Below are positions 24,701-32,055 of a DNA stretch of 64,000 nt, one piece after another (position 1 is the first letter of the stretch; each line of letters starts with the position of its first letter). The position numbers and the translations under genes are program-made. The DNA comes from Mesostigma viride. Taxonomy: Eukaryota; Streptophyta; Mesostigmatophyceae; Mesostigmatales; Mesostigmataceae. The stretch covers positions 175,001-239,000 of the forward strand of contig RPFO01000972.1 in NCBI GenBank assembly GCA_009746045.1, given 5' to 3'. The notes under the pieces were generated by a model. The model saw nothing but the letters and a program-made list of their open reading frames with translations. It had not been told where the DNA came from and ran no database searches.

Positions 24701-27700
24701 TATTTTAGCCCCTCACCCATTTTGGCCCTCACCTCTCCCCCCCCCCCCCCTAGTGGCCCTCACCTCTTTTGGCCTCATCACCCCCTTTGGCCTTCCACCC
24801 CTTTTTGGACCCACCCGCCCACCTTTACCCCCCCCCCGGCCAGGCCATGCTGCGCATCCCCTACGCCTCGTTCCTGCGCAAGTTCTTCATGTACGCGCGT
24901 ACGCTCGGCGCAAACCCCGGGCGTGCAGACAGTGATGACGAGGGCAGTCGGTCAGGCACCCCGCGTGCTGACGCCCGCAACAAGCCCCACCCCGGGAAGT
25001 ACAACAGCTCCAACAACGACAACAACAATGACTCCCCAAAGGAGCCGAATCGCCCCGAGCTCTCGATATCTCGTCGGGGGCAGCGCGCGAGAAGCCTCGA
25101 CGGGACTGCGTCGAAAGACAAGGAGTTGGACGCGGCGGTGGAGGCAGCGATGGCGAGCAAGAAGGCCCGGTCGAGCGGGCGGGGCGTCACCTACTCAGCG
25201 TGGCTGCGGCTGTGTGACGTGTGCGAGATCACGTCAATGGACACGTCGCGCCACGCGCATGACGGGTGGGCGGGTCACGTGATGGCGCCCGACACGGCGG
25301 CGCAGGTGTGTGGATGGGATGTTATTTTATGGATATATATAAAGCAGTATGGGGATGGACATTAGGTGTGTAATGGTGTGTACAATGACAGTCACGTTGC
25401 GAGCTGGTGGACGGGGGTCGATGAAGTTATGCTGCTGTACGCGAGTGTTTGTGTAGTGAAGTGAGTACGTGTACATGGCTGGAATCGAACATGTGACTTG
25501 GAATGGAGGGTCGCGGTGGTCTTGATGATGCAGCCGAGTCGCCCGTGACAAGAGATTTTGTTTGCCATTATTATAGAAGTCTGTTAAACAAAGGGGGGGG
25601 GGGGGGGGGGGGGGCGCCCGCTATAGCTTGATTCCACCATTAACTCGTCGTCTGTCCCAACTCAGTCCTCACAGGAGGACTGAGTTGACAACTTTCAACC
25701 GCGTGTAGCGACTAGGTGGGGGGTCCATCCCAAATGTTTTGATGTGGATCAGGGGTGTACTAGATGTCATTTTGTTGGCAAAAATACTGCATATGTGAAA
25801 ACTTGACCCGAACACCTGAAAATTACACGGACGTTGGGCACCCCTCGCGAATTTGCATTTTTCGGGATAAGAACGAGTGGGAAAAATTCAATCAAATCCT
25901 GGTGCATGAAGAAAAAATATAGGCATGTAAACAATATAGTTCTTGAAACGTGGCAAAAAACTGGGCTCGATTTGGCCACTGCAACTGCCTGAAACAATTA
26001 AAAAACTCTCAGTCCTCAGGAGAGGAATGGGGCTTTTGCTAACTTTGCTAGCATGTAAGTGCGGTCATACTACACACCACCGTGGCCACCAACCATCCCA
26101 ATCAACTCATTTCCCTTCAAGCATTACAGGACAACACACTTGCATCATCATACTTCAGGTATATCATACCTTATCATGTAGTGAGAGCCTATGCATGCAT
26201 GTAGGGAATGGGCTTGGATACCTACCAACAAAGGGTTATGTTATAAGTGTCAACCACCAATATAATGGGTAGGTTAAGCATATTTCCATTGTTTCTAACA
26301 ACAATAGATATGGCTATAACTGTTTTGCCTTGCCATTATGTGGCCAACATAGTTGCTGGCACATGATGGCAGTGGTTTGTCACCAAGACTTTTCACTCAC
26401 CCGTAAAAGCTTGAATGCACCCTTGACGCAGCCCGTGGCCACACAATCATGCAGTATGAACGTAGCAAGAGAATAACTAACATCTATGAAGGTGTTTAAA
26501 CCTGCACAGCTCCTAAAACCCTGCACAACTACACTGGGTTAAGGTACATCCCCGGGTTAGGCTACGTTTTTTTCTCGTGGGCGGCGACCGTAACGTAGAC
26601 CGGGTGTGACTCTATGTGGATATATACTCTGTGTGGATAGATACTCTATGTGGATAGATACTCTATGTGGATATATATGGATGTAGCTTAAATGATCATC
26701 ATAACAATAGAAGCCATCAGGACAGCACAAGGAAGACATCCTAACTAGAGAAACGAAAAGTCCAAGCAAACAAAGAGAATGGAACAGCCAAGGTTGGTTT
26801 ATTTATTAATACAACTGTCAGATAATCAATTGATTTTGTTCATTTTATTGATGTTTAATAATTTAACTGTGGTATCACGCAGACGGCGACAAGATGGACA
26901 TATACAGAGATATCACTTTTTTCCCTTCATCCGCTCGCCCTGCCTATCCATACAATCCCTCCCTCCTTCAGGTATTTGTCGAGGTATTAACAGAGGACGA
27001 CACCGACCCGATCCTTCGCCAGCTCAAGGCGCGCAGCGAGGCAAACCCCCCTCTCCAGCGGCAAAGCATCAGCACACGGCAGGGGTCCACTGACAGCGCC
27101 AACAGCACGGGCGTCAGCATAAATGAGTCGGGCCGCGGCGACAGCGGGGGTGTCGGCAACGGGTCCTCGGTTGGGGGAAGCCGCGGCACCCTCTGGCGTG
27201 CCGGTCTGGACCAGCTGCGGCGGGTGCAGTGGGAGCCATCACTTGACTTGGAGTCGTTCTCTTCGGCACTTGCACGGTGGGTTGGTGCATGGAAGGGCTT
27301 TTGTTCGGCACTGGCGGTATGGTTTGTGCGCACATGTTGTCATAAGTGGTTGCGTCTTGCTGTACTATCACTTTGTTGAAACCGTGAGAGATGTTTATGC
27401 ATTGTGCTCTTCTAGAGCTTATAAATCTAAAACTAGAAATCTAAGACTGAAATCTGTGTTCTTCTGTTGTTCTGCTGGTAGAGTCAAATAACAGAGAAAG
27501 AGCTAATCATTTAGGTACCTATGTTGGCTTTTCACCTCACTGCCATATGCTGCAGAAAAACACAGTTATGTCCTGTTACAAGCTCCACATATAGAGAACT
27601 GCAAGGCCAGTACATGGATGTTCTCATTTGTGCCCTTGTTGCCTTCCTGTAAGTCTTCTCTGCATGTTGCATGTTGCATGTATGGCTGTATGGCTGCATG

Positions 27701-27834
27701 GGTGCAGGTGCGCGGACCTTCTCTTTCATGACGAGGGTGAGGGCTTTGAGTCCCTGGAGGCCAAGATACAGCTACTGATGACAAAGAAGCTCCTGCCTAT
27801 GGTGTCTATCCTGCCTTCCTTCCCTGCTGTTTGA
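590..27834 (+). CDS. Giant 19-exon axonemal-type protein with p28/TSNAXIP1-like motif, coiled coil, split ILEI-like domain and EF-hand-like C-terminus
   Basis: Exons: 590-755, 1952-2142 (end uncertain), 3212-3730, 4210-5257, 6493-6616, 8366-8540, 9218-9481, 11341-11589, 12138-12378, 13676-13783, 14084-14396, 16934-17138, 18386-20282, 21570-21725, 22350-22701, 23583-23883, 24844-25305, 26972-27276, 27708-27834. Together they give 7203 nt, or 2400 residues plus TGA. All introns begin GT and end AG, and the phases join without a stop, which is strong evidence that this is one gene. Residues about 740-830 carry ELVRQVWVHCVERGVLLERL, the motif shared by axonemal dynein light chain p28 (DNALI1) and TSNAXIP1/AXDND1-type proteins; coiled coil follows to about 990. 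Residues about 1202-1833 hold an ILEI/PANDER-like domain. Residues about 1834-2400 look like degenerate EF-hands. The likely setting is the flagellar axoneme (inference from the motif). Alternative: two adjacent genes, one ending before exon 13; no stop supports that. Confidence 0.72.
1500..1607. repeat. 58-bp direct tandem duplication
   Basis: The GATATCTAACAATGCCATCT unit with its downstream part (ATGATATCCATGCTATCTAG) occurs twice in intron 1. Confidence 0.8.
1826..1932. repeat. (CGTCAT)/(GGTCAT) imperfect hexamer repeat
   Basis: Imperfect hexamers of the GTCATC/GTCATG type end about 20 nt before the exon 2 acceptor. Long frames on both strands here are by-products. Confidence 0.8.
1952..2142 (+). 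CDS. Giant gene exon 2 (3' end uncertain)
   Basis: Acceptor GTGCAG. Phase 1 from exon 1 opens a helical frame with heptads (FQQVLQQVEEAVAKSSRNMD). The donor is ambiguous: GAG|GTCATG at 2043 and AGG|GTGCCC at 2142 both give phase 0, as exon 3 requires. No clear decoy copy settles the choice. Confidence 0.45.
2335..2533. repeat. 47-bp tandem repeat, about 4 copies
   Basis: The unit begins GGGTCTGTTATTTGGGGCGT and ends TTGAATAGCGCTCAAA. It lies in intron 2. Confidence 0.85.
2775..3155. repeat. 27-bp minisatellite, about 14 copies
   Basis: The unit starts CATGGCCCCTATCGTAACCT and ends GATTGTT, with scattered substitutions. Because 27 is a multiple of three, three frames stay open (for example HGPYRNLIV repeats). 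The array is intronic, so none is likely translated. Confidence 0.95.
3212..3730 (+). CDS. Giant gene exon 3, Pro/Ser/Gly-rich linker
   Basis: The acceptor GCCACAG and donor GTGTG|GTAGGT frame 173 codons of low-complexity Pro, Ser, Gly and His sequence with no known domain. Phase 0 at both ends. Copies of the donor region (TGTGGTAGG) recur near 3773 and 3861 in the following intron. Confidence 0.6.
4210..5257 (+). CDS. Giant gene exon 4, charged coil and low-complexity region
   Basis: Starts after CACACCAG. It encodes an E/K-rich coil (EKEKEKDKEVEKLKERDKEL) followed by about 270 residues rich in Ala, Ser, Gly and Thr, and ends with the ordered-looking motif RFQIFSHDPVFK before AAAG|GTAAGG (phase 1). 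A decayed acceptor copy (CACACCAGCCGTGGCA) lies about 80 nt upstream at 4122. Confidence 0.68.
5605..5937. repeat. 29-bp minisatellite, about 11 copies
   Basis: The unit is TCTAGCTGTTTGGGCTCATT followed by ATCTCTTGG. Degenerate copies continue to about 6150. Intron 4. Confidence 0.95.
6183..6342. repeat. 40-bp tandem repeat, about 4 copies
   Basis: The unit contains CGTGTGTGTCCTGTGCGTGC and CAACCAACCTAGTCGGCAAC. It follows directly after a decayed copy of the exon 5 start. Confidence 0.93.
6368..6422 (-). mobile_element. Short LINE 3'-end fragment
   Basis: On the - strand it reads GATCTCCCAACGGAGTCATG then TTATAATTTATAAG. This matches the 3'-terminal hairpin and AT-rich tail of the LINE copies at 28741, 36440, 47521 and 54560. 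Only about 50 bp remain, within intron 4. Confidence 0.5.
6493..6616 (+). CDS. Giant gene exon 5
   Basis: Acceptor TCGAACAG, donor AAGAG|GTATCG, phase 1 to phase 2. It encodes about 41 residues (GEDSAELLRLADPSVAQRD...) and links exon 4 to exon 6 in frame. A decayed copy of its first 30 nt sits at 6150-6182 in the preceding intron. Confidence 0.62.
7296..7393. repeat. 12-bp tandem repeat (AATAAGAAAGCA)n
   Basis: About eight units with single substitutions, in intron 5. Confidence 0.9.
8366..8540 (+). CDS. Giant gene exon 6, start of p28/TSNAXIP1-like region
   Basis: Acceptor CCACCAG, donor GGGAC|GTGAGT. It encodes VVCLARVLDLMCAEIIEKMP and ends DASSYALWD, directly joined to the ELVRQV motif of the next exon. 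Phase 2 to phase 0. Four decayed acceptor-side copies precede it and two donor-side copies follow it. Confidence 0.72.
9218..9481 (+). CDS. Giant gene exon 7, ELVRQV...ERGVLL motif and coiled coil
   Basis: 88 codons, phase 0 at both ends. It starts VYSVVWKELVRQVWVHCVER, then GVLLERLRRGVADILSFLSS. This matches the ELxRQVxxxCxERGxLLxRxR pattern of axonemal dynein light chain p28 and TSNAXIP1 N-terminal families (family knowledge). It ends in a coiled coil (LECQVQVLE). Partial copies of its first 40 nt lie at 8819 and 9122; copies of its last 30 nt lie at about 9573, 9676, 10088 and 10204. Confidence 0.8.
10262..10560. repeat. 23-bp minisatellite, about 9-12 degenerate copies
   Basis: The unit is GGTAGGCAGCCTGATGGTGT plus TAC, degenerating toward the 3' side. 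It lies in intron 7, after the decayed donor copies. Confidence 0.93.
11341..11589 (+). CDS. Giant gene exon 8, coiled coil
   Basis: 83 codons, phase 0 at both ends: AMLEKERLRTAKQAEQLAEH onward, a clear heptad pattern, ending NTYEEDRE. Decayed acceptor-side copies lie at 11055 and 11187, and donor-side copies at about 11690 and 11825. Confidence 0.75.
12138..12378 (+). CDS. Giant gene exon 9, coiled coil then Gly/Ala-rich
   Basis: Starts AVERLRSFRNAQLVEALESA after GTCACAG and ends GACGTG|GTGAGG in phase 1. One decayed acceptor copy (CAGGCCATGAAGCGGCTGCG) lies at 12041. Confidence 0.72.
13676..13783 (+). CDS. Giant gene exon 10, acidic linker
   Basis: 36 codons (GGIERCEDGSTIDMGGAEEV...), phase 1 to phase 1, with acceptor TCGCCAG and donor GTGCAG|GTAGGG. 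Three decayed acceptor copies (CAG then TTGGCATCGA-like) lie at about 13140, 13366 and 13552. Confidence 0.68.
14084..14396 (+). CDS. Giant gene exon 11, Ser/Pro/Gly linker
   Basis: The open frame has no ATG, so it is easy to miss. It encodes SFHLPNLRIKIDEDRTSATT and then a Ser/Pro/Gly-rich stretch ending GASPR|GTGAGG, phase 1 to phase 2. Decayed donor copies (GTAGCCCGAGGCAAGGGTCT and a shorter one) lie at 14450 and 14541. Confidence 0.68.
14640..14965. repeat. 74-bp tandem repeat, about 4 copies
   Basis: The unit runs GTGGGTTACGGTAAGTGCTG through TCGATCCCAGATGTAG. Each copy carries GGTAAGTG, a good donor-like sequence. Intron 11. Confidence 0.93.
15121..15298. repeat. About 58-bp tandem repeat, 3 copies
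   Basis: Units contain CTAATACTACTAGTTAGATG and AGTATGAGACATAACCAT, just before the first decayed exon 12 edge at 15305. Confidence 0.9.
15811..15885. repeat. 10-bp repeat (CCTTATTCAA)n
   Basis: Seven exact tandem units in intron 11. Confidence 0.95.
16934..17138 (+). CDS. Giant gene exon 12
   Basis: Acceptor GTTCCAG. It encodes RFTMEDRELAAIPGETFLAR, a basic RMRRRRK segment and a Gly-rich tail. The donor is ATCTCT|GTGAGTGGGC (phase 0). Five or six decayed acceptor-side copies are scattered over 15305-16842, and two donor copies lie at 17327 and 17460. Confidence 0.72.
17511..18305. repeat. 10-bp minisatellite (CCCACCCCTT)n, about 79 units
   Basis: Nearly perfect CCCACCCCTT array of about 795 bp with four or five 9-bp units (one C lost). 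It lies in intron 12 and ends about 80 nt before the exon 13 acceptor, so transcripts carry a very long polypyrimidine stretch there. The other strand has G4/G3 runs in every unit. Reading frames through it (TPSHPFPPLP repeats) are artefacts of the array. Confidence 0.97.
18386..20282 (+). CDS. Giant gene exon 13, split ILEI/PANDER-like domain
   Basis: 632 codons from VPLTVAVDVNGTCEI to DVLTQPHASALA. The first 115 residues include FDLRDPASTKQIVAGLSGLD, FVILVAVGEG and LLHSCGAKFWQQLGAAGRR. These follow the ILEI/PANDER (FAM3-type) pattern: F-D-T, a residue run ending in V-L-V-A, then L-x-S-x-G-A/S and L-G-x-R. After about 460 residues of Gly/Ala/Glu/Gln-rich low-complexity sequence comes YSFIGFTGAPFAPESSVVGS, which looks like the missing last ILEI strand (W/Y-x-x-I-G-x-K-G-A). 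Assignment is by eye. Confidence 0.72.
20404..20472 (+). repeat. Degenerate interstitial TTTAGGG-type repeats
   Basis: About 70 bp of imperfect GGTTTAGGGTT, GGTTTAGG and ATGGTTTAGGG motifs inside intron 13. They match the plant/green-algal telomere heptamer, but are too short and degenerate to be a telomere. Confidence 0.6.
20735..20862. repeat. About 42-bp tandem repeat, 3 copies
   Basis: The unit contains TTCATGTTTGTGGGGTGTGC and CTGGTCGGCTGCTTC. Intron 13, near a decayed exon 13 donor at 20680. Confidence 0.9.
21570..21725 (+). CDS. Giant gene exon 14
   Basis: Acceptor CCGCCAG, donor GGCAAG|GTGGGC, phase 1 to phase 1. It encodes a helical stretch with LERVFQRYCLMLDSTGQ, resembling the first helix of an EF-hand pair. 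A decayed copy of its last 35 nt lies at 21789-21822. Confidence 0.7.
22350..22701 (+). CDS. Giant gene exon 15
   Basis: Starts VTSHPFHCDLRQFEMLCKGS after CTGCAG, has a Ser/Asn-rich insert, and ends PPEMDFIGFLESLARLAVFR at CCG|GTGGGC. The DLRQFEMLCK and MDFIGFLESLARLA segments have the spacing of EF-hand helices without clear calcium loops. Donor copies (ACCGGTGGGTGCTTG) lie at 23041 and 23213. Confidence 0.72.
23583..23883 (+). CDS. Giant gene exon 16
   Basis: Acceptor CGTGCAG. It encodes a Ser/Thr/Ala/Gly-rich insert followed by HLAEVLHKHVLRYAAAMRHP and FFRELGDDNVQ, ending at CAG|GTATTA. Phase 2 to phase 0. The last 30 nt plus the donor are repeated three times in the following intron. Confidence 0.72.
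23884..24205 (+). repeat. Tandem repeat carrying exon 16's end and its donor site, 3 intronic copies
   Basis: A unit of about 110 nt holds TTCTTCCGGGAGTTGGGCGA, TGACAACGTCCAG and GTATTAAGTAAC followed by intron sequence. It is repeated with copies ending at about 23990, 24098 and 24205. Two copies carry CCAACGTGAAG in place of ACAACGTCCAG. This is the clearest example of exon-edge amplification in the window. Confidence 0.95.
24844..25305 (+). CDS. Giant gene exon 17
   Basis: 154 codons, phase 0 to 0: AMLRIPYASFLRKFFMYART, a polar insert, then VTYSAWLRLCDVCEITSMDT and ending DTAAQ|GTGTGT. The acceptor is preceded by a 230-nt C-rich pyrimidine tract. Confidence 0.72.
25593..25614. repeat. Poly-G run
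   Basis: About 22 consecutive G in intron 17, the longest homopolymer in the window. It is prone to assembly error. Confidence 0.95.
25659..25686. repeat. Perfect hairpin, 12-bp arms
   Basis: Arm AACTCAGTCCTC, loop ACAG, and the exact reverse complement. It lies in intron 17 just after the poly-G run. A related CTCAGTCCTCAGGAGAGG occurs at 26007. Confidence 0.85.
26612..26681. repeat. About 20-bp tandem repeat, 4 copies
   Basis: CTCTATGTGGATAGATA-like units in intron 17. Confidence 0.85.
26972..27276 (+). CDS. Giant gene exon 18
   Basis: Starts VFVEVLTEDDTDPILRQLKA after CCTTCAG, has a Ser/Gly insert, and ends SLDLESFSSALAR at GCACG|GTGGGT (phase 2). A donor-side copy (TTCGGCACTGGCGGTATGG) lies at 27306. 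Confidence 0.72.
27708..27834 (+). CDS. Giant gene exon 19 (stop codon)
   Basis: Acceptor GGGTGCAG. It encodes CADLLFHDEGEGFESLEAKI, then QLLMTKKLLPMVSILPSFPA and TGA. The joining phase (2) gives Arg at the junction. No obvious polyadenylation signal was assigned downstream. Confidence 0.7.
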
Positions 27835-28319
27835 GGTGCCGAGTGGTTGACTGGATCACCAAGTAATTTTATTAATGAAACATAGTGGTATTACTTCAAA
27901 ATGTCTTTAAAGTGAATATCTTAAGTACACAACATGTTGTCACATTGACATGGTCCACTTAATTCATGAAGAGGCTGGTCATGCTCCATTGATATAGCTG
28001 GTCATGAACGATATATCCTGATTGATGTAGGATGCGCGAGGACGCTTACCTTTCATGCATGCTTACCGTGCACATGATTCTTTCAGGCCAGTGAGACATG
28101 TGTACGTACACCTTGAAGGTGTATACCTTCAACCTTGCAGTGCTGCGGTTTCGCTTAATGGTGCACCCATGTGTAGGCACTTTTGTGGGCTGGCTGCTAT
28201 AGCTGGACATCCATTCCACAGATATTGTCAATCATGCAAGTGGTGCACATAAATCAATTTACATCTAGTCTACTGGCGCATGTGCATGTGAGCATATTCT
28301 TGAAAGTGCATTCATTTTA
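27835..28319. other. Intergenic, nothing recognised
   Basis: AT-richer sequence between the giant gene's stop codon and the first TTAA element. It should hold the 3' UTR and polyadenylation site. No gene is supported. Confidence 0.5.
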
Positions 28320-28373
28320 TTAACCCATAGTCCGGAATTAATTAATTAATTAATTAATAGATAATAGTCCGGA

Positions 28374-28443
28374 AACTGGGCGATATATCGCCCAGTTTGA
28401 CCCCCGGTGGCGCGGCGCTTAATTCCAGGAGCGCCGCGCCACC
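28374..28443. repeat. Two adjacent strong palindromes
   Basis: First, a 26-bp perfect palindrome with half-site AAACTGGGCGATA. Seven bases on, an inverted repeat with 14-bp arms GGTGGCGCGGCGCT and a 9-nt loop. Both sit close to the left end of TTAA element 1, where transposase-binding or end-structure sites would be expected (inference). Confidence 0.85.
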
Positions 28444-28740
28444 CGTGACGGATGTAAGTTGTCCGGTGGGTCTGGGAACACTTTGGGACGAAGGTGATGC
28501 ATAGGTTTGGGGGTAATATTCGCCATAGCCTGGTAATTACAACGTGTATTGAGAAAGTATCACGTGACTTTGGCGGGAAATTTTCACTCGCGCGCGCGCG
28601 TAACTAGATATGGCTGCCAGCGTGCCGTTGTCATGGAAATTTGCGTCTCGCGGCTTGGAACGGTTCAGAATGTTGCTCAGAATGATGATGCGTGATTTTC
28701 GTAGGTCAGGGGTGGCCACATGTATAGCATTGGGAAAACT

Positions 28741-29350
28741 AAAATTAAATTAAATTAAATTATAACATGCCTCCGTGGGGAGGTCATGTAGCACATATTT
28801 CATGATGGATGGGGTGGAGGAAGCCGCGTGATCGAACTATCCTAACTCTATCTAGAAAATCCTAACTACACTACTCATCAAAACGCCTCCTCCGCTTGGG
28901 GGGAGGTGGCTTGCCCACAGGGTCGGGCGTGTGCGCCTTGACAATCTTCTTCCACCGCGTCTTGTCCTGCATGGCAGTCCAAAGACGGGAGAGAGAGTGG
29001 ATGCGGTGCTCAAACTGGGCTGGGACCACTAGGTCGTCCAGCAACATCTGAACGTAGTTGGTGACAGGTTTCCCTACCCTTTTGGGAATGTCCGCGGGGC
29101 CAGGCCAGGTCAGAATGTGCCGCCCTGGCTGGCCAAGCCGCTGGGGGCCGGCCAGACCAAGGGTGGTGTCGACCTGGCTGGTGCGTATTTTAATGGGAAA
29201 ATACAGGTAGGGAATTGCTGATTTCTTGGTCGCCAGTACCAGATGAGTAATGGCACGTCATATTTCGATTTTCTTCTTATGGCCGGGCAGGCTTCGCCAG
29301 CCCGAGCACCCAGTTTTGGTACTGGACATCCGCAGCAGCGTCCCTATGAA
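28741..29350 (-). pseudogene. 5'-truncated LINE with ORF2 C-terminus, 3' UTR and AT-rich tail
   Basis: On the - strand a frame from about 29245 to 28875 encodes AITHLVLATKKSAIPYLYFP, then GKPVTNYVQMLLDDL, RLWTAMQDKTRWKKIV and the basic end PPPPKRRRRFDE with a stop. The short N-Y-V/L-L-D-D-L and W-x-A-x-Q-D-(K/R)-x-x-W blocks are typical of the region after the reverse transcriptase in plant and algal LINEs. A 3' UTR, the hairpin ACCTCCCCACGGAGG and a (TAAAT)n-like tail follow. The frame is broken upstream, so this is a dead remnant nested in TTAA element 1. Confidence 0.7.
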
Positions 29351-30178
29351 TTCGGATGCGTTTATTATAGGTCATCTTTGCACAGAACATCAACCTGGTA
29401 ATCATGGTGGATGCATGCATTAATTATCAGGCTATGGCGGCCTATGCCTGGAAATCATTAGCCCGTGTGAGATATGAGGGTCCCGGCCAGCAGAACCCGG
29501 AAAGGTCGTGATCGAGCCAGGTACGGCAACGTGTTTGCATGTTGTTTGCACGGGAATCTGTCGTTTATGCATCCTTGTTTCACGAGTGTATCAGTGCCTC
29601 TTGCAGCAGGTTTCCATGCCTGCTGTATGAGTGCTATTAGCCCCAAATCTGCTCAGTTTGTTGTGTTTCTTTGGAGGATGCCATTCCGTTGGTGCTGGTT
29701 TAGCAACTTCTTTGTTTTCCAGCACTTTTGACAGTCCTATGTGGCTGTATACAATGCATAAGTGTGTGGCAATTCATGGATAGCTGCATACGCGCGCGTA
29801 ACCCACACACGTAAGTGAGCGGATTATATAGGTCAGTTGGGCTATCCGTGCGGTCTGACCCAAGGAAAGCATGGTGGCACTATCTATTGACATTGTCCAA
29901 CCCCAGAATAATTTTTTAGAACCCTCCCTGCAGGGGTAAACTACTAAGGGGATTTCCCTTGCCTGAAAATGATCGTCTTTTGGCCAACTTTGACATTAAA
30001 TATCTTGCAAACCACTTTATAAACTCATGATATTATTGCATATTCTGAAAGCCCTTGAAGTGTAGATATTCCTAGCACCTTGGTTGGGGGTATTTGGAGT
30101 TGTGGTCTATGAGTTATGATTTTTTTCATTTTCAGGGGTCAAAAAATGCCAAAAACCCATTCCCGGACTATGGGTTAA

Positions 30179-31027
30179 TTTCAGACAACACACACACTGA
30201 CAGGCAGCTCATAACTAGATCATAGTACCCGAGCTACGTAGCGAAAGATCCTTTCTTGCTGGAGCTAGGGAAAAGCTGAAAGTGGCCTAATGCAGACTGT
30301 GCTTCACGACTGCGGCCGTGAGGTTTCTGGCATGCATCACGACATATGCCAACCTTATACCGCAGGGGCACACTTATATAATAGAATAGAATAGAATAGA
30401 ATGAAGATTCCTTTATTGGTAACCACATGACACAGTCTACGTGATAATTAATTAATGGAAGAGCAAGCTGCTTGCGCTGGGCTTATGCGTATGGCTCAAG
30501 CCGGACAGCACGTCATAAGGTATTAAATAAAACAATTTATAATTATAGACGTGCTCCCATTTCCAGTCACGGAGCACATCCAATGAGAGTGCTTTACATC
30601 ACGAGGTATACTATCATAGAGACTCACGCACATTATACTATACATGCTCATGCACGCATGCACTTAATTTATCCTCCACGGCTAGCTGGATGCCGGATGG
30701 TCATCTCACAGCAGCACTCGGATCAACAAGAGTGCGTGGCGCGTGAAGCCCAAATTGCCGATCGCGCCTTGTGTGGGACCATGCATCCCATTTCGATCCT
30801 GCGTGGTACACCCTGCCGGCCACTCTACCACCCTATATCATCCCACCACCCTAGGTCGCAAGATTGAAACTTCAAACCGGACTTGATGTGCACCTCGACA
30901 GAATGGCCGGACAAGAGAAGACACGGCGAGACCCAGGCTAGCTCGCACACGCCTACCACTTTCACATTCTCTGACGTTCAACCATGGCCATTCGTAAGAC
31001 GGGCCAACCAGGTAGACACCTCCTCCT
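30179..31027. other. Intergenic, no supported gene
   Basis: Contains only a short (AATAG)n run near 30380 and scattered AT-rich sequence. No frame here looks coding. Confidence 0.5.
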
Positions 31028-31390
31028 ATGGCAGGGTCCCCTTGTCCCATCGCAACCTACTCGGGCAAACTTGCGCGGGCCCGGCACCGGCGCGGCGCGA
31101 CCCGGACCTATGTGACACAACTGCTTGAAGATGCAGGGCTTCTGGGACTATCTGTACTCCGCGCCCGCATGATTGACAAGGAGAAATGGGCTGCCATCTG
31201 CGATAAGCACCTTCCTGAGGGGTGTGCTCCTGTTTTCTCCCCACGGGCCCCGCGGCCCGTTGCTAGCCAGGGTAGAAGTCCGCAGGTGGAGGTTATTGGC
31301 CCTGAGGATAGCTATAGTAGCCGCTACACTACCGCCTCGTCTGCAATTACAGTAGAGGACAGCTCGGATGAGGATTACATCCCCATCTAG
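31028..31390 (+). CDS. Unrecognised small protein, 120 residues
   Basis: The open frame starts MAGSPCPIATYSGKLARARH, has a possible helical core (RTYVTQLLEDAGLLGLSVLR, then DKEKWAAICDKHLPEG) and ends with an acidic tail SSDEDYIPI. Composition is balanced rather than repeat-derived. I do not recognise it. It lies among transposon remains and may be element-derived or a final exon. Confidence 0.3.
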   Translation: MAGSPCPIATYSGKLARARHRRGATRTYVTQLLEDAGLLGLSVLRARMIDKEKWAAICDKHLPEGCAPVFSPRAPRPVASQGRSPQVEVIGPEDSYSSRYTTASSAITVEDSSDEDYIPI

Positions 31391-31518
31391 TGCTTGGTCG
31401 TTCTCGTTGGTTGGGGAATGATGCAGACGATATTTGTTTAAACTTTTGTGTAATTATTTTTTCTAATGAGATTAGCATAGTACTCCTCCGTGGCATGCCT
31501 TTGCGCATGACACGCAAG

Positions 31519-31656
<138 letters not shown>

Positions 31657-32055
31657 TGGCCATTCTGGGATCTACGAGCCATTCGGCTTCCTACTCCCTC
31701 GAATAACACGCTGAGTGTGCTTTGCGGTCTTTGCAACACCGGTCTATCCTCTGACGGATAAGTTCATGGAATCTACCCATGTGGTGCTTCAGCAAGCTCA
31801 TAGCAACACAGCTAGATAGATACAGCCATGAAGCCCTGCATTATTTACAGAATGAACCAAAAAGAAAGAAGTCCACACCCAATGAACTGTGATACATATA
31901 CACAATACGGTTTGCAGAAAAATAACAAAATGAAAATAAGATAAAATATGCTAACACAAAAACGAAATTGTATGCACCCATGCCTGAACTGGTTGTTGTA
32001 CGGATGATGGAGAGACTATTATAGTGTCATGTATGCATGCAAAAAAAAAAAACAC

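Larger units (their letters stand above)
28324..30174. mobile_element. piggyBac-like non-autonomous element 1 (TTAA target duplication)
   Basis: Both ends read CCCATAGTCCGG inward, then AAT on the left and GAAT on the right, and both are flanked by TTAA (28320-28323 and 30175-30178). A TTAA target site with CCC-starting inverted repeats is the signature of the piggyBac superfamily. No transposase frame is seen, so the copy depends on another element. It carries two strong hairpins near the left end and a nested LINE fragment. Confidence 0.75.

Noticed and set aside
25440-25560. tRNA gene on the - strand around TGTTCGATTCCAGCC
   Set aside because: B-box-like sequence only; no A-box at proper spacing and stems do not pair.
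28407-28460. Helitron 3' hairpin
   Set aside because: The strong hairpin is not followed by CTRR at the required distance; the TTAA/CCC boundaries explain the element better.
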